Part shown: in pieces, positions 18,267 through 27,785 of the stretch
How positions within the stretch are numbered: the stretch's first letter is position 1
Layout: every line of letters begins with the position of its first letter
Source of the DNA: an uncultured Deferribacterales bacterium
GTDB lineage: Bacteria > Chrysiogenota > Deferribacteres > Deferribacterales > Mucispirillaceae
Length of the DNA stretch: 64,000 bases
Assembly (NCBI GenBank): GCA_947853665.1
Contig: CANTXF010000066.1
Span: 1 to 64,000 of the forward strand
Reading direction: 5' to 3'
Made by a program: the position numbers and the translations under genes
The notes under the pieces: generated by a model
Told to the model about the DNA's origin: nothing
The model's input: the letters and a program-made list of their open reading frames with translations, nothing else
The model's database searches: none

Positions 18267-19319
18267 TCACAGAGAAGTTTCAAACATCATATCATATCCG
18301 TCTCTGGGCCGGCTTCCGCCAAGAAATGCAATATAGTGCAGCTCAATCCGGTCTGTAACCGTTTCCGGAAATTCGCTTTTCAACTCCAGACGCATTCCCG
18401 CAAAAGGAAATTCGGCGGTCGAACCTTTTGGCATCGCAGCCACCGCATTGATGATAAATCCCCTGTTCCAGGGCTGATTTTTCAGCCCCCACAGCTTCAT
18501 CCAGTCCGGGCCGGACTGGGAGCGGGCCAGCTCCCGGATAAAAACGGCATAAGCAATGGCCTGCTTAATGGCCAAACGGAAGGTTTCGGCCTCGTTATTT
18601 TCATCCTTGACCTCAATCACGGTAAGCCTGCTGCGGTTTCCGCTCCTACGGCGGCAAAATATGTCAATCTCCCCGCCGCCCATCTCCGCAATGTCAGGCA
18701 ATCTGCGGCTTACCTCGCTGGCGCGCAGCGCCGTTTTCATATGCAACCGGACACCGTCCACGCAGGTGATGGGCTGAATGCCCAGCAGCGTTTTGCCTTT
18801 ACTCTTCGTTTTGCCCAGCTCGGAAAACAAAGCGCTTTCCACCATGTGCTCTTTTTGTCTGGGAAATTTGTCCGTTTGACCTGACAAAGAGCGGTAATAG
18901 CGGCGGAATTGCTCCGCCTTTTCCCCGGCGATCCAGTCCTCGTCGGCAACCGCGCCCACCGGGCAGCCGAAATATTGCAGGCTTTTCTCCGCCGTTTCCT
19001 TCGGAATAATCAGACGAGGGATACTCTGTTTTACTTTGATTCTGCCTACGTGCTGGCCCAGAAAACGGAGGTCAAAGTCAAAATTTCCGCTCCCCTTAAT
19101 CGCTCCGATCGCGGTGTAGCAACACAGCGGTTCCCACGATTTTGGACGGCCTAACTTTTTATACTTTGCAGCCACTTTATCCTTGTTTGCCAACAGCTTT
19201 TGAGAGTACCCTGCATAGGCATCCTGCCAGCGGGCGTTACTTCTCAGCAGCGTTTGAACCTGCTCGGCAAAGTCCTGATACTCCCGGAGCATAGCCGGGT
19301 CGAAATAACCGGTTGACAT
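18267..19319 (-). CDS. PD-(D/E)XK nuclease-like protein of unknown function
   Basis: 350 residues; GGAGGGG precedes the ATG. Residues about 215-265 contain a good nuclease-fold signature: GGGEIDIFCRRR, then LTVIEVKDEN (Asp...Glu-x-Lys) and the helix AIKQAIAYAVFI with the common Gln-x-x-x-Tyr. The rest is not recognised. No methylase, ATPase or helicase partner adjoins it. It is flanked by gaps of 408 and 335 bases, and its codon choice (fewer ATA codons) looks different from neighbouring housekeeping genes, suggesting horizontal acquisition. It could be a solitary defence nuclease or a degenerate restriction enzyme. Confidence 0.75.
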   Translation of the reverse strand: MSTGYFDPAMLREYQDFAEQVQTLLRSNARWQDAYAGYSQKLLANKDKVAAKYKKLGRPKSWEPLCCYTAIGAIKGSGNFDFDLRFLGQHVGRIKVKQSIPRLIIPKETAEKSLQYFGCPVGAVADEDWIAGEKAEQFRRYYRSLSGQTDKFPRQKEHMVESALFSELGKTKSKGKTLLGIQPITCVDGVRLHMKTALRASEVSRRLPDIAEMGGGEIDIFCRRRSGNRSRLTVIEVKDENNEAETFRLAIKQAIAYAVFIRELARSQSGPDWMKLWGLKNQPWNRGFIINAVAAMPKGSTAEFPFAGMRLELKSEFPETVTDRIELHYIAFLGGSRPRDGYDMMFETSL

Positions 19320-19654
19320 GAATACCCCTCCGTTTCTGTATGACTAAGAAGTCTTGAGTATATCACTCCCGGCAAGGCTTGCGCAAGCGTGGCTGCCTCT
19401 GGCCGCCGAGGATAACAGAATATGGCCCTGCGGCGGCAAAAAATACCGCCGCTTAAAAAGTACCGTAAAAAATATTTGACGAATCCATTTCACGCCGTCT
19501 ATGACGGCCTTGCGCTCCCCGTCAGGGAAAAGAAAGGCGGCCCCGCCCCGGGAACCGCGCGGCGGCAAACAAAAAAACTTGACTTACGGCGGCGTTAGAG
19601 GATAAAAACTATTTCCTGCGGGACAGGCCGCAAGCTGAGAAAAAAAGGAAAAAT
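19320..19654. other. 335-base intergenic region before typA
   Basis: It contains a GCGGCGG/CCGCCGC hairpin near 19430-19452, GC-rich low-complexity sequence, and the likely typA promoter at 19579-19607. No gene is supported. Confidence 0.5.
19579..19607 (+). promoter_or_regulatory. Putative sigma-70 promoter of typA
   Basis: -35 TTGACT (19579-19584), 17-base spacer, -10-like ATAAAA (19602-19607). Confidence 0.45.
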
Positions 19655-21508
19655 ATGAAAAATCTTGCATCAAACGAGTCTTTACGAAACATCGCCATAA
19701 TAGCCCACGTCGACCACGGTAAAACTACGCTTGTGGACGCCATGTTCAAACAGAGCGGCCTTTACAGGGATAACCAGGTGGCGGAAGAACGTGTCATGGA
19801 CAATATGGATATAGAGAGGGAGCGCGGCATAACCATAGCCGCCAAAAACTGCGCCGTAAACTGGAACGGCACGAAAATAAACATAATAGACACTCCCGGG
19901 CACGCCGATTTCGGCGGCGAAGTGGAAAGGGCCCTTTCCATGGTGGACGGGGCCATACTTCTTGTGGATTCCTCCGAAGGCCCGCTGCCACAGACAAGGT
20001 TCGTGCTTAAAAAGGCTCTGGAAAGGGGCTTGCGCGTAATAGTCGTTATAAACAAGATAGACAGAAAAGACGCCCGGCCGGAAGAAGTTGTGGACGAGGT
20101 GCTGGACCTTTTCATAGACCTGGACGCAACGGAGGATCAGCTCGATTTCCCCCTGCTTTACGCCATAGGCAGGGACGGGGTGGCAAGCGCCTCTCTCGAC
20201 GACAGGGGCACGGACCTTAAACCGCTTTTCGACATGGTTATGAAAGAAATACCCGCGCCTTCCTACGACGCGGACGCGTCCTTTAAAATGCTTGTTTCGG
20301 ATATCGGCTATTCGGACTATGTGGGCCGCCTCGCCATAGGCAAAATAACCAGCGGCGTCGCCAAGCTCAACGACAGCCTCGTCTACATAAACGAGCAGGA
20401 TCAGGCAAGGCCTGCAAAAATAACGAAAATACAATCCTACGACGGCCTTACCCTTGCGGACAACCCAAGCCCGCAGCCAGGCGACATAATACTGCTTGCA
20501 GGGATAGACGATATAACGATAGGCGATACCATAACCACAAAAGACGAACCCTCCCCTCTGCCGCGCCTGCGGATAGACGAGCCTACCGTGGCGATGAAAT
20601 TTACCATAAACAAATCCCCGATGGCCGGCAAGGAAGGAAAGCTCGTACAATCAGGCAAAATACGCGAAAGGCTCTCTAAGGAGACACTGCGCAACGTGGC
20701 CATAAAGGTAGAAGAAGGCGACGAAAAGGAAAGCTTTATCGTAAAAGGCCGCGGCGAGCTTCAGCTTGCCATACTTATCGAGGAAATGCGCAGAGAAGGC
20801 TTCGAACTTAACGTGGGCCGCCCTCAGGTAATTTTTAAAATAAAAGACGGCAAACGCATGGAGCCGATAGAAAACGTGTATATAGACTGCGAGGACACAT
20901 ACCTGGGCATAATCACGGAAAAGCTCTCCATACGCAAGGGCCGCATGACAAACCTTGTTAATAAGGGCACGGGCCGGGTAAGGGCGGAGTTTTCCGTTCC
21001 CGCAAGGGGCCTTATAGGATACCGGGACGATTTTTTAAGCGACACGAAAGGAACGGGCATTATGAACACCCTTTTCGCCGGATACGAGGAGTATAGGGGG
21101 GATTTTCCCGTGCGGCATACCGGCTCCCTGGTCTCCGACAGGGCGGGCGTAGGCGTGGCTTACGGCCTTTTCCATCTGGAGCCCAGAGGCAGCCTGTTTA
21201 TAAAAGCGGGAGACCCGGTTTACGAAGGCATGGTGGTAGGCGAATACAATAAGGACAACGACCTTAACGTAAACCCCTGCAAAGAGAAGAAGCTCACGAA
21301 CATGAGGGCTTCCGGCAAGGACGAGGCCCTTACCCTGAGGCCTATACTGCCCATGACCCTGGAAAGGGCCATACATTTTATCGCCGACGACGAAATGGTG
21401 GAAGTAACTCCCAAATCCATCAGGATAAGAAAAACCGTCCTTTCCGCCCAGGAGCGTCGCTCTCTGCGCGGCAAACAGCTCCAGGCGGAGGAAATGGACG
21501 AGGATTAA
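19655..21508 (+). CDS. typA: Ribosome-associated translational GTPase TypA/BipA
   Basis: 617 residues, normal for the family. It binds the ribosome like EF-G and assists 50S assembly and stress adaptation. GTPase motifs are AHVDHGKTTL (G1), RERGITI (G2 region), DTPGHADFGG (G3) and NKID (G4). The EF-G-like domains and the BipA-specific C-terminal domain (LRPILPMTLERAIHFI...SIRIRKTVL) follow. AAGGA precedes the ATG. It is a single-gene unit with its own terminator. Confidence 0.97.
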   Translation: MKNLASNESLRNIAIIAHVDHGKTTLVDAMFKQSGLYRDNQVAEERVMDNMDIERERGITIAAKNCAVNWNGTKINIIDTPGHADFGGEVERALSMVDGAILLVDSSEGPLPQTRFVLKKALERGLRVIVVINKIDRKDARPEEVVDEVLDLFIDLDATEDQLDFPLLYAIGRDGVASASLDDRGTDLKPLFDMVMKEIPAPSYDADASFKMLVSDIGYSDYVGRLAIGKITSGVAKLNDSLVYINEQDQARPAKITKIQSYDGLTLADNPSPQPGDIILLAGIDDITIGDTITTKDEPSPLPRLRIDEPTVAMKFTINKSPMAGKEGKLVQSGKIRERLSKETLRNVAIKVEEGDEKESFIVKGRGELQLAILIEEMRREGFELNVGRPQVIFKIKDGKRMEPIENVYIDCEDTYLGIITEKLSIRKGRMTNLVNKGTGRVRAEFSVPARGLIGYRDDFLSDTKGTGIMNTLFAGYEEYRGDFPVRHTGSLVSDRAGVGVAYGLFHLEPRGSLFIKAGDPVYEGMVVGEYNKDNDLNVNPCKEKKLTNMRASGKDEALTLRPILPMTLERAIHFIADDEMVEVTPKSIRIRKTVLSAQERRSLRGKQLQAEEMDED

Positions 21509-21528
21509 TAAAAAAACGCGAACGCTTT

Positions 21529-21557
21529 AAGCTCCCCTCAGAACGGGGAGCTTTTTT
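21529..21557 (+). terminator. Rho-independent terminator of typA
   Basis: 9-bp stem AAGCTCCCC/GGGGAGCTT with a 7-base loop and a T run. Confidence 0.93.
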
Positions 21558-21565
21558 ATTACAGC

Positions 21566-21590
21566 AAAAACCCGCCTTAACGGGCGGGCT
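21566..21590 (-). terminator. Rho-independent terminator of mdh
   Basis: Minus-strand GCCCGCC-CGTTAA-GGCGGG hairpin followed by TTTTTG. It sits back to back with the typA terminator. Confidence 0.9.
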
Positions 21591-21645
21591 TGAAACAAAC
21601 ACACGGCGGCGCAAACGCCGCCACGGTAAAATATACGGAGAACCT

Positions 21646-22620
21646 TTAAAGCAGGCCCAGCCTTTTCATATCGTCCACAAGGGTTTTTACGGAATTGACG
21701 GACTTATCGAACATGGCCTGCTCCGTCTCGTTAAGGGAAAGCTCTACGATCTTTTCCACGCCTTTGCCGCCGATAACGGCCGGAACGCCAACATAATAAC
21801 CGTTAACGCCAAATTCCCCGTCAAGACGGGCGCATACGGGAAGAATGCGCTTTTCGTCTTTAATCACGGCTTCCGCCATCTGTATGGCTGCGGAAGCGGG
21901 GGAATAAAAGGCGGAACCGGTTTTAAGAAGCCTTACGACCTCGCCTCCGGCGTCGGCGGTTCTCGCAACGATAGCGTCCATAACCTCTTTGGCTTTGGCA
22001 GGGTCTTTATATTTGCGCTCGAGCATTTCCATAACTGGAACCCCGGCCACGTTGGCGTAGCGCACCAGAGGCACCATGGTATCCCCGTGGCCGCCGAGAA
22101 CAAGGGCGTTCACGTCTTTTACGGAAACGCCCAGCTCCCACGCTATAAAGCTGGCGAAGCGGGAGGAATCAAGAACCCCGGCCTGGCCGAACACCCTGCC
22201 GGCGGGAAAGCCGGTAACTTCCCTCATAAGGGTGACCATTGCGTCCAGCGGGTTTGAGATAACTATAACATAAGCGTCGGGCGCATATTTTTTGATATTT
22301 TCGGCAACGCCCTTTATTATTTTGGAGTTGGTGCCCAAAAGGTCGTCCCTGCTCATGCCCGGCTTTCTGGGAACTCCCGCGGTAACGATAACGACCCCGG
22401 CGCCTTCTATATCCTTATAATCGTTGGCCCCGGAAAGGGATACGTCGAACCTGTCTATGCGGGATGCTTCCGCTATGTCCAGGGTTTTGCCCTGGGGCAG
22501 ATTCTCGACGATATCGAACATAACCACGTCTCCCAGATTTCTCTGGGCCGCGAGCTGGGCCAGCACTCCGCCTATCTGACCGCCGCCTATAAGGGCGATT
22601 TTAGGTCTCTTGAATTCCAT
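21646..22620 (-). CDS. mdh: Malate dehydrogenase (LDH-like type)
   Basis: 324 residues. It oxidises malate to oxaloacetate with NAD in the citric acid cycle. Seen: the NAD loop [14 protein letters not shown], substrate loop [16 protein letters not shown] with the Arg triad expected of [11 protein letters not shown], the AGVLDSSRF segment and catalytic [15 protein letters not shown] precedes the ATG. It is a monocistronic gene functionally linked to the fumarase genes 3 kb away. Confidence 0.96.
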   Translation of the reverse strand: MEFKRPKIALIGGGQIGGVLAQLAAQRNLGDVVMFDIVENLPQGKTLDIAEASRIDRFDVSLSGANDYKDIEGAGVVIVTAGVPRKPGMSRDDLLGTNSKIIKGVAENIKKYAPDAYVIVISNPLDAMVTLMREVTGFPAGRVFGQAGVLDSSRFASFIAWELGVSVKDVNALVLGGHGDTMVPLVRYANVAGVPVMEMLERKYKDPAKAKEVMDAIVARTADAGGEVVRLLKTGSAFYSPASAAIQMAEAVIKDEKRILPVCARLDGEFGVNGYYVGVPAVIGGKGVEKIVELSLNETEQAMFDKSVNSVKTLVDDMKRLGLL

Positions 22621-22895
22621 AACAAAGCCTCCTTATATAAAATAAATACGGTTTTCACAATGCTCATGTATTTTATAATGCAATTTGAAACAATAGTCTA
22701 ACGAAATAATACAAAAAAGGATTTTTTAAGGAAAAAGAACAAGCCGCCCGGCGCTTTAAAGGAGCATACTCCTTTTAAAAACGCAGGGCGGATATAGAAA
22801 CGCCGTTTTTTAGTAAGCGTTTACGGCAAGCCGCCGCGAAAACGCAAGGAGCCCCGGATAGCTCCGCGCGGCGCGGCGGATTTCAGGCTGATTTT

Positions 22896-25061
22896 TTAAA
22901 TCCGCTTCTTCCCCCCCCCGAATGTGAAACGGCGGACGCAGAAAACGGCCGCGCATCCCAGCAGCAGAGCCGCCAAACCCGCGTCCGAACCGCCGCCCGC
23001 GGAGCAGCCGCCGGAAGACGAGCCTTCTCCTCCCGGGCCGGAATTACCGCCCGAATCGCGGACCTCAAAATATTCGTAGCCGCCGCTGGCGCCCGAATCG
23101 CCGTCATCCAGAGCGGAGTAGGTGGAAGTGCCGAATATGAGCCTGCCGTCTATTACGGCGGAATTTCGCACGCCGTTGTTGCCCCCGTTGCCGAAGCCGT
23201 CCAGCGTGATTATCTTTGCGGGGCTTTCATGGTCTTCCATTACGAAAAGGTCTGCCCCGGGTATGAAGTTCTCGTTACGGCCATCTGCGGACGAAGCCCA
23301 GTCGTATATTTTTTTCATTACCGCGTCCTTCGTCCATCCGGCCTCGGCCTTATGCCTGTCCCAGGCGGAAAGGAGATAATCCCTTATCCCGCCCGATAAA
23401 TCGAAAGTGCCCAGATACAGCCTGCCGTTATGCACCTTCATGGTCCACATATATACGTTAAGCAGGTTGCCAAGCCCCATCGGGCCGAATTTCGGCTCCA
23501 TGTTTTTAAGGTTGTTTCTGACTACCCATTTTCCGGAGCGGTCCCTGCCCGGGTCGTCGTAAACCGTCATACTTTTTTCTCCGTACAGAAGCTCCGTATA
23601 CGGGGCGTTGCCCAGCTCTTTAAGATCCTCCAGCTCATCCGCCGCGGAAAAATCCGTCCGGAAAAGCATGGCGGCCCGCCACGAATTTTTAAGGGCTTCG
23701 TCGGCAAATTCCGTGTCCTGATAAGGGTTATCCGCCACTTTGGGAAGCCCCATGGCATCCGTGCCCGTAATAACGTATTCATTTATCTCCGGATACGCTT
23801 CCACGTAGTGTTTGTAGCCTGCGGAAGCGCCCACGTGCATGGTGCCCCAGTAAAGGTAATCGCCCCACATGGTCATGGCTCCCATTTCGTAGCCCTTGGC
23901 CGCCAGCGGGTCAGGCTCGAATTCGTCGTTGGAAAATATCTTTATGAACCCGGCCCTGTCGGCTGCGGTAAATCCGCCCGGAGGCATCGGAGTCGTAACG
24001 AAAAGACCGCCAGCTTTAGGCTCCATGCCGGAGCAGTCCGCTCCTTCCGGGCAGTTGGCGTAGATCGACTGGGCAGTGCCTGCCCAGGTGGAAACGACTA
24101 TACGGCGGCTGCCGCCTTTTTCATAAAGCACGAACTCGCCGCCCGCCCCTTCGTCGATATCAAATTCGCCTACCACGTCGAAGCCGTCGTTATTGACTCC
24201 TCCCGTAAACGGGCTTTCGGGAGTGCCTACCCATCTTAAAAGCACGCTTCTGGCAACGCCGCACTGCTGGGTGGAAGTATCCGGCCCCATAAAGGCGTAA
24301 AGGGCGGAGGAGCCGTCAGGATGCTCGATAACGTTAAGGCGTCTTACAGTGTCATAGGGAAATCTGCGGGAACCCATAAAGCGTTTATTTTTCACGTCGA
24401 AGGCGATCAGGGTTATATAATCCCTGCGGCCGGGGTTATTAAGGTCTGCGCAGTCGGAGCTGCCGTTATTGTCCAGAGCGCCGAAAAACACTATGCCGTC
24501 GTGATTGCCCGCCGCGCGGACGTTAATACCCTTAGATTCGCCGTACAGGGCGGAATACTCCTCCCCGTCCGGAGCTACCTGCCTGCCAATCTCCAGACCG
24601 TCGAAAACCTGGCCGTCCGGGTTAATCGCCCTGAGAGTGCCGCTATTCACGTTGTAAATAAAAAGCTGAGGGGCTTTCCCTTCGAGCAGGCCGCATACCT
24701 GCCTTGCGGACTCGAAATTGAACGCCGCCTGAGCAAGAGGAAGGCGCAGATGAGTAGACATCCAGCCGCACCAGCCGGTGTTCAGCGTGCCAAACCATAT
24801 TTCATCCCCCACCTCCGTAACGCCCCAGGCGTAGGCGGCGTTATATTTTTTCCTCCCGCTTTCGCCGGTAGCCGTATCGGCAATAGGATGCATGTCCACA
24901 TCGGGCTCGTAGGGCTTATAGTTGTTCCTGGGGTCGTTCAGGCCGAAATAGGTTTCGTCCGCCGGAGCGCGGCCGATCCTTTCGAATGAGTATTCCGCCG
25001 CAGGAGCAGAAAACGCCTGAAGCAGAACCGCCGCAAAAACAGCGGCAAACTTTTTAATCAT
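22896..25061 (-). CDS. Large secreted protein with CTERM-like C-terminal sorting tail
   Basis: 721 residues. Residues 1-22 are a signal peptide ending near SAPAA. The body is rich in beta-strand blocks with recurring 'W/YFGT' phrases (EIWFGTLN, YLYWGTMH, RLYLGTFD, RLIFGTST), suggesting a beta-propeller-like surface protein. The C-terminus has a Ser/Gly-rich spacer, SSGGCSAGGG, a hydrophobic helix and RRF...KKR. That is the three-part layout of CTERM sorting signals and is close in style to Synerg-CTERM. Nine consecutive G bases encode the three Gly before KKRI, making the tail a possible slippage target. Function unknown. Confidence 0.8.
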   Translation of the reverse strand: MIKKFAAVFAAVLLQAFSAPAAEYSFERIGRAPADETYFGLNDPRNNYKPYEPDVDMHPIADTATGESGRKKYNAAYAWGVTEVGDEIWFGTLNTGWCGWMSTHLRLPLAQAAFNFESARQVCGLLEGKAPQLFIYNVNSGTLRAINPDGQVFDGLEIGRQVAPDGEEYSALYGESKGINVRAAGNHDGIVFFGALDNNGSSDCADLNNPGRRDYITLIAFDVKNKRFMGSRRFPYDTVRRLNVIEHPDGSSALYAFMGPDTSTQQCGVARSVLLRWVGTPESPFTGGVNNDGFDVVGEFDIDEGAGGEFVLYEKGGSRRIVVSTWAGTAQSIYANCPEGADCSGMEPKAGGLFVTTPMPPGGFTAADRAGFIKIFSNDEFEPDPLAAKGYEMGAMTMWGDYLYWGTMHVGASAGYKHYVEAYPEINEYVITGTDAMGLPKVADNPYQDTEFADEALKNSWRAAMLFRTDFSAADELEDLKELGNAPYTELLYGEKSMTVYDDPGRDRSGKWVVRNNLKNMEPKFGPMGLGNLLNVYMWTMKVHNGRLYLGTFDLSGGIRDYLLSAWDRHKAEAGWTKDAVMKKIYDWASSADGRNENFIPGADLFVMEDHESPAKIITLDGFGNGGNNGVRNSAVIDGRLIFGTSTYSALDDGDSGASGGYEYFEVRDSGGNSGPGGEGSSSGGCSAGGGSDAGLAALLLGCAAVFCVRRFTFGGGKKRI
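22911..22919 (-). repeat. G9 homopolymer tract at the 3' end of the secreted-protein gene
   Basis: Nine G on the coding (minus) strand encode Gly-Gly-Gly, four codons before the stop. Loss or gain of one base would replace the KKRI end with a longer, different tail. Confidence 0.9.
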
Positions 25062-25121
25062 AATCCGTTTACCTCATTTATTATATTTTCCGCCTTCGCA
25101 TGCGGATATCCGGCAAAAACG

Positions 25122-25145
25122 CGCCGCGGAAAAACTTCCGCGGCG
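25122..25145 (+). terminator. Terminator-like hairpin without an upstream plus-strand gene
   Basis: Perfect 10-bp stem CGCCGCGGAA/TTCCGCGGCG with a 4-base loop. On the plus strand it is followed by TATAAAACATTTTT. It stands between two divergently read genes and may insulate them or act on antisense transcripts. Confidence 0.4.
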
Positions 25146-25280
25146 TATAAAACATTTTTACGGTAAACGGCCTTTTTTATCCATAATATATAAAAAAAAT
25201 CCGCCGCACGCGCAGGGCCAGGCAAAGGGAAAACTCCATAATACCCTTAATTATCGCAATACTGCGATATTTTAACGGTG

Positions 25281-25309
25281 TTGCGTTATTTTTATCTTTG
25301 GGGCATAAT
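25281..25309 (+). promoter_or_regulatory. Sigma-70 promoter of the fumarase operon
   Basis: -35 TTGCGT (25281-25286), 17-base spacer, -10 CATAAT (25304-25309), 49 bases before the ATG. Confidence 0.65.
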
Positions 25310-25357
25310 ACGGCTAAGACGGCCGAGGGCCGCAAAAAACCGTAAAAAGAGGATATC

Positions 25358-26224
25358 ATGGACTTGAAATCCCACATTCTTGAAATGATACGCCGGTCCA
25401 CAAGCGACCTGTCCCCGGACGTTGAAAACGCCCTGGCCGCAGCCGTTCAGAATGAAGCCGAGGGCTCCGCCGCCCGAAACGCCCTTAAAACCATTATGGA
25501 AAATATCGAGCTGGCGAGAAAGGAATCCACCCCTATATGCCAGGACACGGGAGCCCTGATATTTTATGTGGACTACCCGGCAGGAGGCAGAGAGAAGGAT
25601 TACACAACAGCCATAAGGGAAGCGGTGGAAGAAGCCACGGCGAAACAGTATTTAAGGCCCAATTCCGTGGACCCGGTAACGGGCCGCAATACGGGAAACA
25701 ACCTGGGCGTAAACGCCCCTTATATACATTTTAACCAGTGGGACGAAGATTACGCCCGCATACGCTTTATGCAGAAAGGCGGCGGCTGCGAAAACTGCGG
25801 GGCCCAGTACAGACTGCCGGATATTCCCCTTAACGCGGGCCGGGATTTGGCCGGAGTGCGTAAAGTGATACTGGACGCGGTAAATAACGCCCAAGGCCAG
25901 GGCTGCGCACCGGGAGTCATAGGCGTGGGCATAGGCGGAGACAGGGCTCTCTCCCACATTCTGGCAAAAGAACAGCTTTTCCGCAAAATCGGAGAGCGCA
26001 ATCCCGACCCCGTAATAGCGGAAATGGAAACGGCCCTTTTAAAGGATATAAACAAGCTGGGCATAGGGCCTATGGGCTTCGGCGGGAAAACCACCGCTCT
26101 CGACGTTCTCATAGGCGTGCAGAACAGGCACCCGGCCACTTACTATGTGTCCATAGCGTATATGTGCTGGGCAAACAGGCGCAAATCCATAATAATAAAA
26201 GGAAACGAGGTAACATATGCTTAA
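25358..26224 (+). CDS. Class I fumarate hydratase (or tartrate dehydratase) alpha subunit
   Basis: 288 residues. It is the N-terminal half of an oxygen-sensitive 4Fe-4S hydratase of the FumA/TtdA type, split into two genes as in many anaerobes. Cluster cysteines lie in TPICQDTGA, GGGCENCGAQ and GCAPGVIGVGIGGD. It interconverts fumarate and malate in the citric acid cycle; the tartrate alternative cannot be excluded from sequence, but mdh nearby supports fumarase. AGAGG precedes the ATG. It overlaps the beta subunit gene by 8 bases. Confidence 0.93.
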   Translation: MDLKSHILEMIRRSTSDLSPDVENALAAAVQNEAEGSAARNALKTIMENIELARKESTPICQDTGALIFYVDYPAGGREKDYTTAIREAVEEATAKQYLRPNSVDPVTGRNTGNNLGVNAPYIHFNQWDEDYARIRFMQKGGGCENCGAQYRLPDIPLNAGRDLAGVRKVILDAVNNAQGQGCAPGVIGVGIGGDRALSHILAKEQLFRKIGERNPDPVIAEMETALLKDINKLGIGPMGFGGKTTALDVLIGVQNRHPATYYVSIAYMCWANRRKSIIIKGNEVTYA

Positions 26225-26804
26225 GCTTACCACACCAATATCGGAAAAAGACATACGCTCCCTTAAAGTCGGCGACACGGTGCTGCTTTCCGGCGTGATA
26301 GTTACCGCAAGAGACGCCGCCCATAAGCTCATGGTAGAGGAAAAACCCGATTTTATAAGAAAATATCTGAAAGAAAGCGTTATATATCACTGCGGCCCCG
26401 TAGTGCGGCAGGATGAAAACGGCAAGTGGCATTTCGTATCGGCCGGGCCTACCACGTCCTCCAGGGAGGAGCCTTACGAAGCCACCGTAATAGGCGAATA
26501 CAACGTGCGCGCCTGCATAGGAAAAGGCGGCATGGGCAAGACCACCGCCGGAGGCCTCCGGGAATACGGAGCCGTATATTTCCACGCCATAGGCGGCGCG
26601 GGAACGCTGGCGGCAAAACGGGTGGAAAAGGTGCTGGACGTTTTTATGCTGGAGGAATTCGGTTCGCCGGAAGCCTTCTGGGTAATCGAGGTAAAGGATT
26701 TTCCCGTGGTAGTGACTATGGATTCCCACGGAAACAGCCTCCATGTGGAAGTGGCGGAACGCTCCACCGACGCGCTCAAGGAGCTTATCTCTGTAAAATG
26801 CTAA
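26217..26804 (+). CDS. Class I fumarate hydratase (or tartrate dehydratase) beta subunit
   Basis: 195 residues, matching the C-terminal domain of class I fumarases. Conserved blocks are GDTVLLSGVIVTARDAAHK, the YHCGPVV segment, AGPTTSSRE, GKGGMG and ATHE-like AVYFHAIGGAG. With the alpha subunit it makes the heteromeric enzyme. GAGG within the upstream gene serves the overlapping ATG, so translation is coupled. Confidence 0.93.
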   Translation: MLKLTTPISEKDIRSLKVGDTVLLSGVIVTARDAAHKLMVEEKPDFIRKYLKESVIYHCGPVVRQDENGKWHFVSAGPTTSSREEPYEATVIGEYNVRACIGKGGMGKTTAGGLREYGAVYFHAIGGAGTLAAKRVEKVLDVFMLEEFGSPEAFWVIEVKDFPVVVTMDSHGNSLHVEVAERSTDALKELISVKC

Positions 26805-26997
26805 AAAAATATAAACCGGAGCGGCTTCCGTTTCCATATCACTGAAGCCGGAAGGGAGCCTAAAAACGCACGGCATAAGCCTGTTGTTTTTACCGGCGAA
26901 AGAGTATAGATTATCATGCGGCTATACCCTAACCGCAGACAGCGGCGTAAAGGTAAGGCCGCCATATTTTTTACTTTACGACGGAGCGGAACCGGCT

Positions 26998-27669
26998 GTG
27001 GATTTAAAGGAAGCGATCAAAGAACGGCATTCCGTCCGGGCTTATCAGGAACGGGCGATAGACGGAGAAACCATTAAAAAGCTGGAAGCCTTCGTCGCGG
27101 AATGCAGCCGCGAAGGCGGCCTTAATATGCAGCTTATCCTGAACGAGCCCGAAGCCTTCGGCGGCTTTATGGCCCGCTACGGAAAGTTTTCCGGCGTGAG
27201 GAACTATATAGCTGCCGTCGGCCCGAAAGCCCGGGGAACTGAAGAAAAATGCGGCTACTACGGCGAAAAGGCTGTTCTATACGCCCAGACGCTGGGGCTT
27301 AACACCTGCTGGGCAGGCATGACGTACAGCAAAACAAAATCCGCCTGCCGGGTCGGGAAAGGGGAAAAATTATATATCGTAATTGCCGTGGGATACGGCA
27401 AAACCTCCGGGCACGGGCATAAATCAAAGCCTGTCAAAGAGCTGTGCCGCTTTACGGAAACCGCTCCCCAATGGTTTACAGACGGCGTGGAGGCCGCCTC
27501 TTACGCTCCTACCGCCATGAATCAGCAGAAATTCAGATTTTACTTAAACGGCAGTGAAGTAACGGCGAAAGCGGGGATCGGCTTTTATACGAAAATAGAT
27601 CTGGGTATAGCGAAATATCACTTTGAAATCGGCGCGGGAACGGATAATTTTAAATGGGCCGGGCAGTAA
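26998..27669 (+). CDS. Nitroreductase family protein (TM1586-like)
   Basis: About 223 residues from GTG 26998 (VDLKEAIKERHSVRAYQE), which has GGAG 11 bases upstream and is where family similarity starts; the frame is open back to a TTG at 26884. It belongs to the FMN-dependent nitroreductase fold, with RHSVRAY for FMN phosphate binding, GYYGEKAVLYAQTLGLNTCWAG and the later YAPTAMNQQ block of the TM1586 subgroup. The substrate is unknown. It lies alone between fumarase and the ispF operon. Confidence 0.85.
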   Translation: MDLKEAIKERHSVRAYQERAIDGETIKKLEAFVAECSREGGLNMQLILNEPEAFGGFMARYGKFSGVRNYIAAVGPKARGTEEKCGYYGEKAVLYAQTLGLNTCWAGMTYSKTKSACRVGKGEKLYIVIAVGYGKTSGHGHKSKPVKELCRFTETAPQWFTDGVEAASYAPTAMNQQKFRFYLNGSEVTAKAGIGFYTKIDLGIAKYHFEIGAGTDNFKWAGQ

Positions 27670-27785
27670 GGCGGGCCGGGGCTCCCGGATGAAAGCGCGT
27701 TACCTTAAAGGGCGACTGAAAAGTCCATAAATGCGCCCGCTTATTCCGTCTTGAAAAAATACTCGGTTGCAGTTAGACTTACAGG

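Noticed and set aside
18267-19319. Transposase interpretation of the nuclease-like gene
   Set aside because: There are no terminal inverted repeats at its flanks, and the motif spacing fits a PD-(D/E)XK core rather than a DDE transposase.
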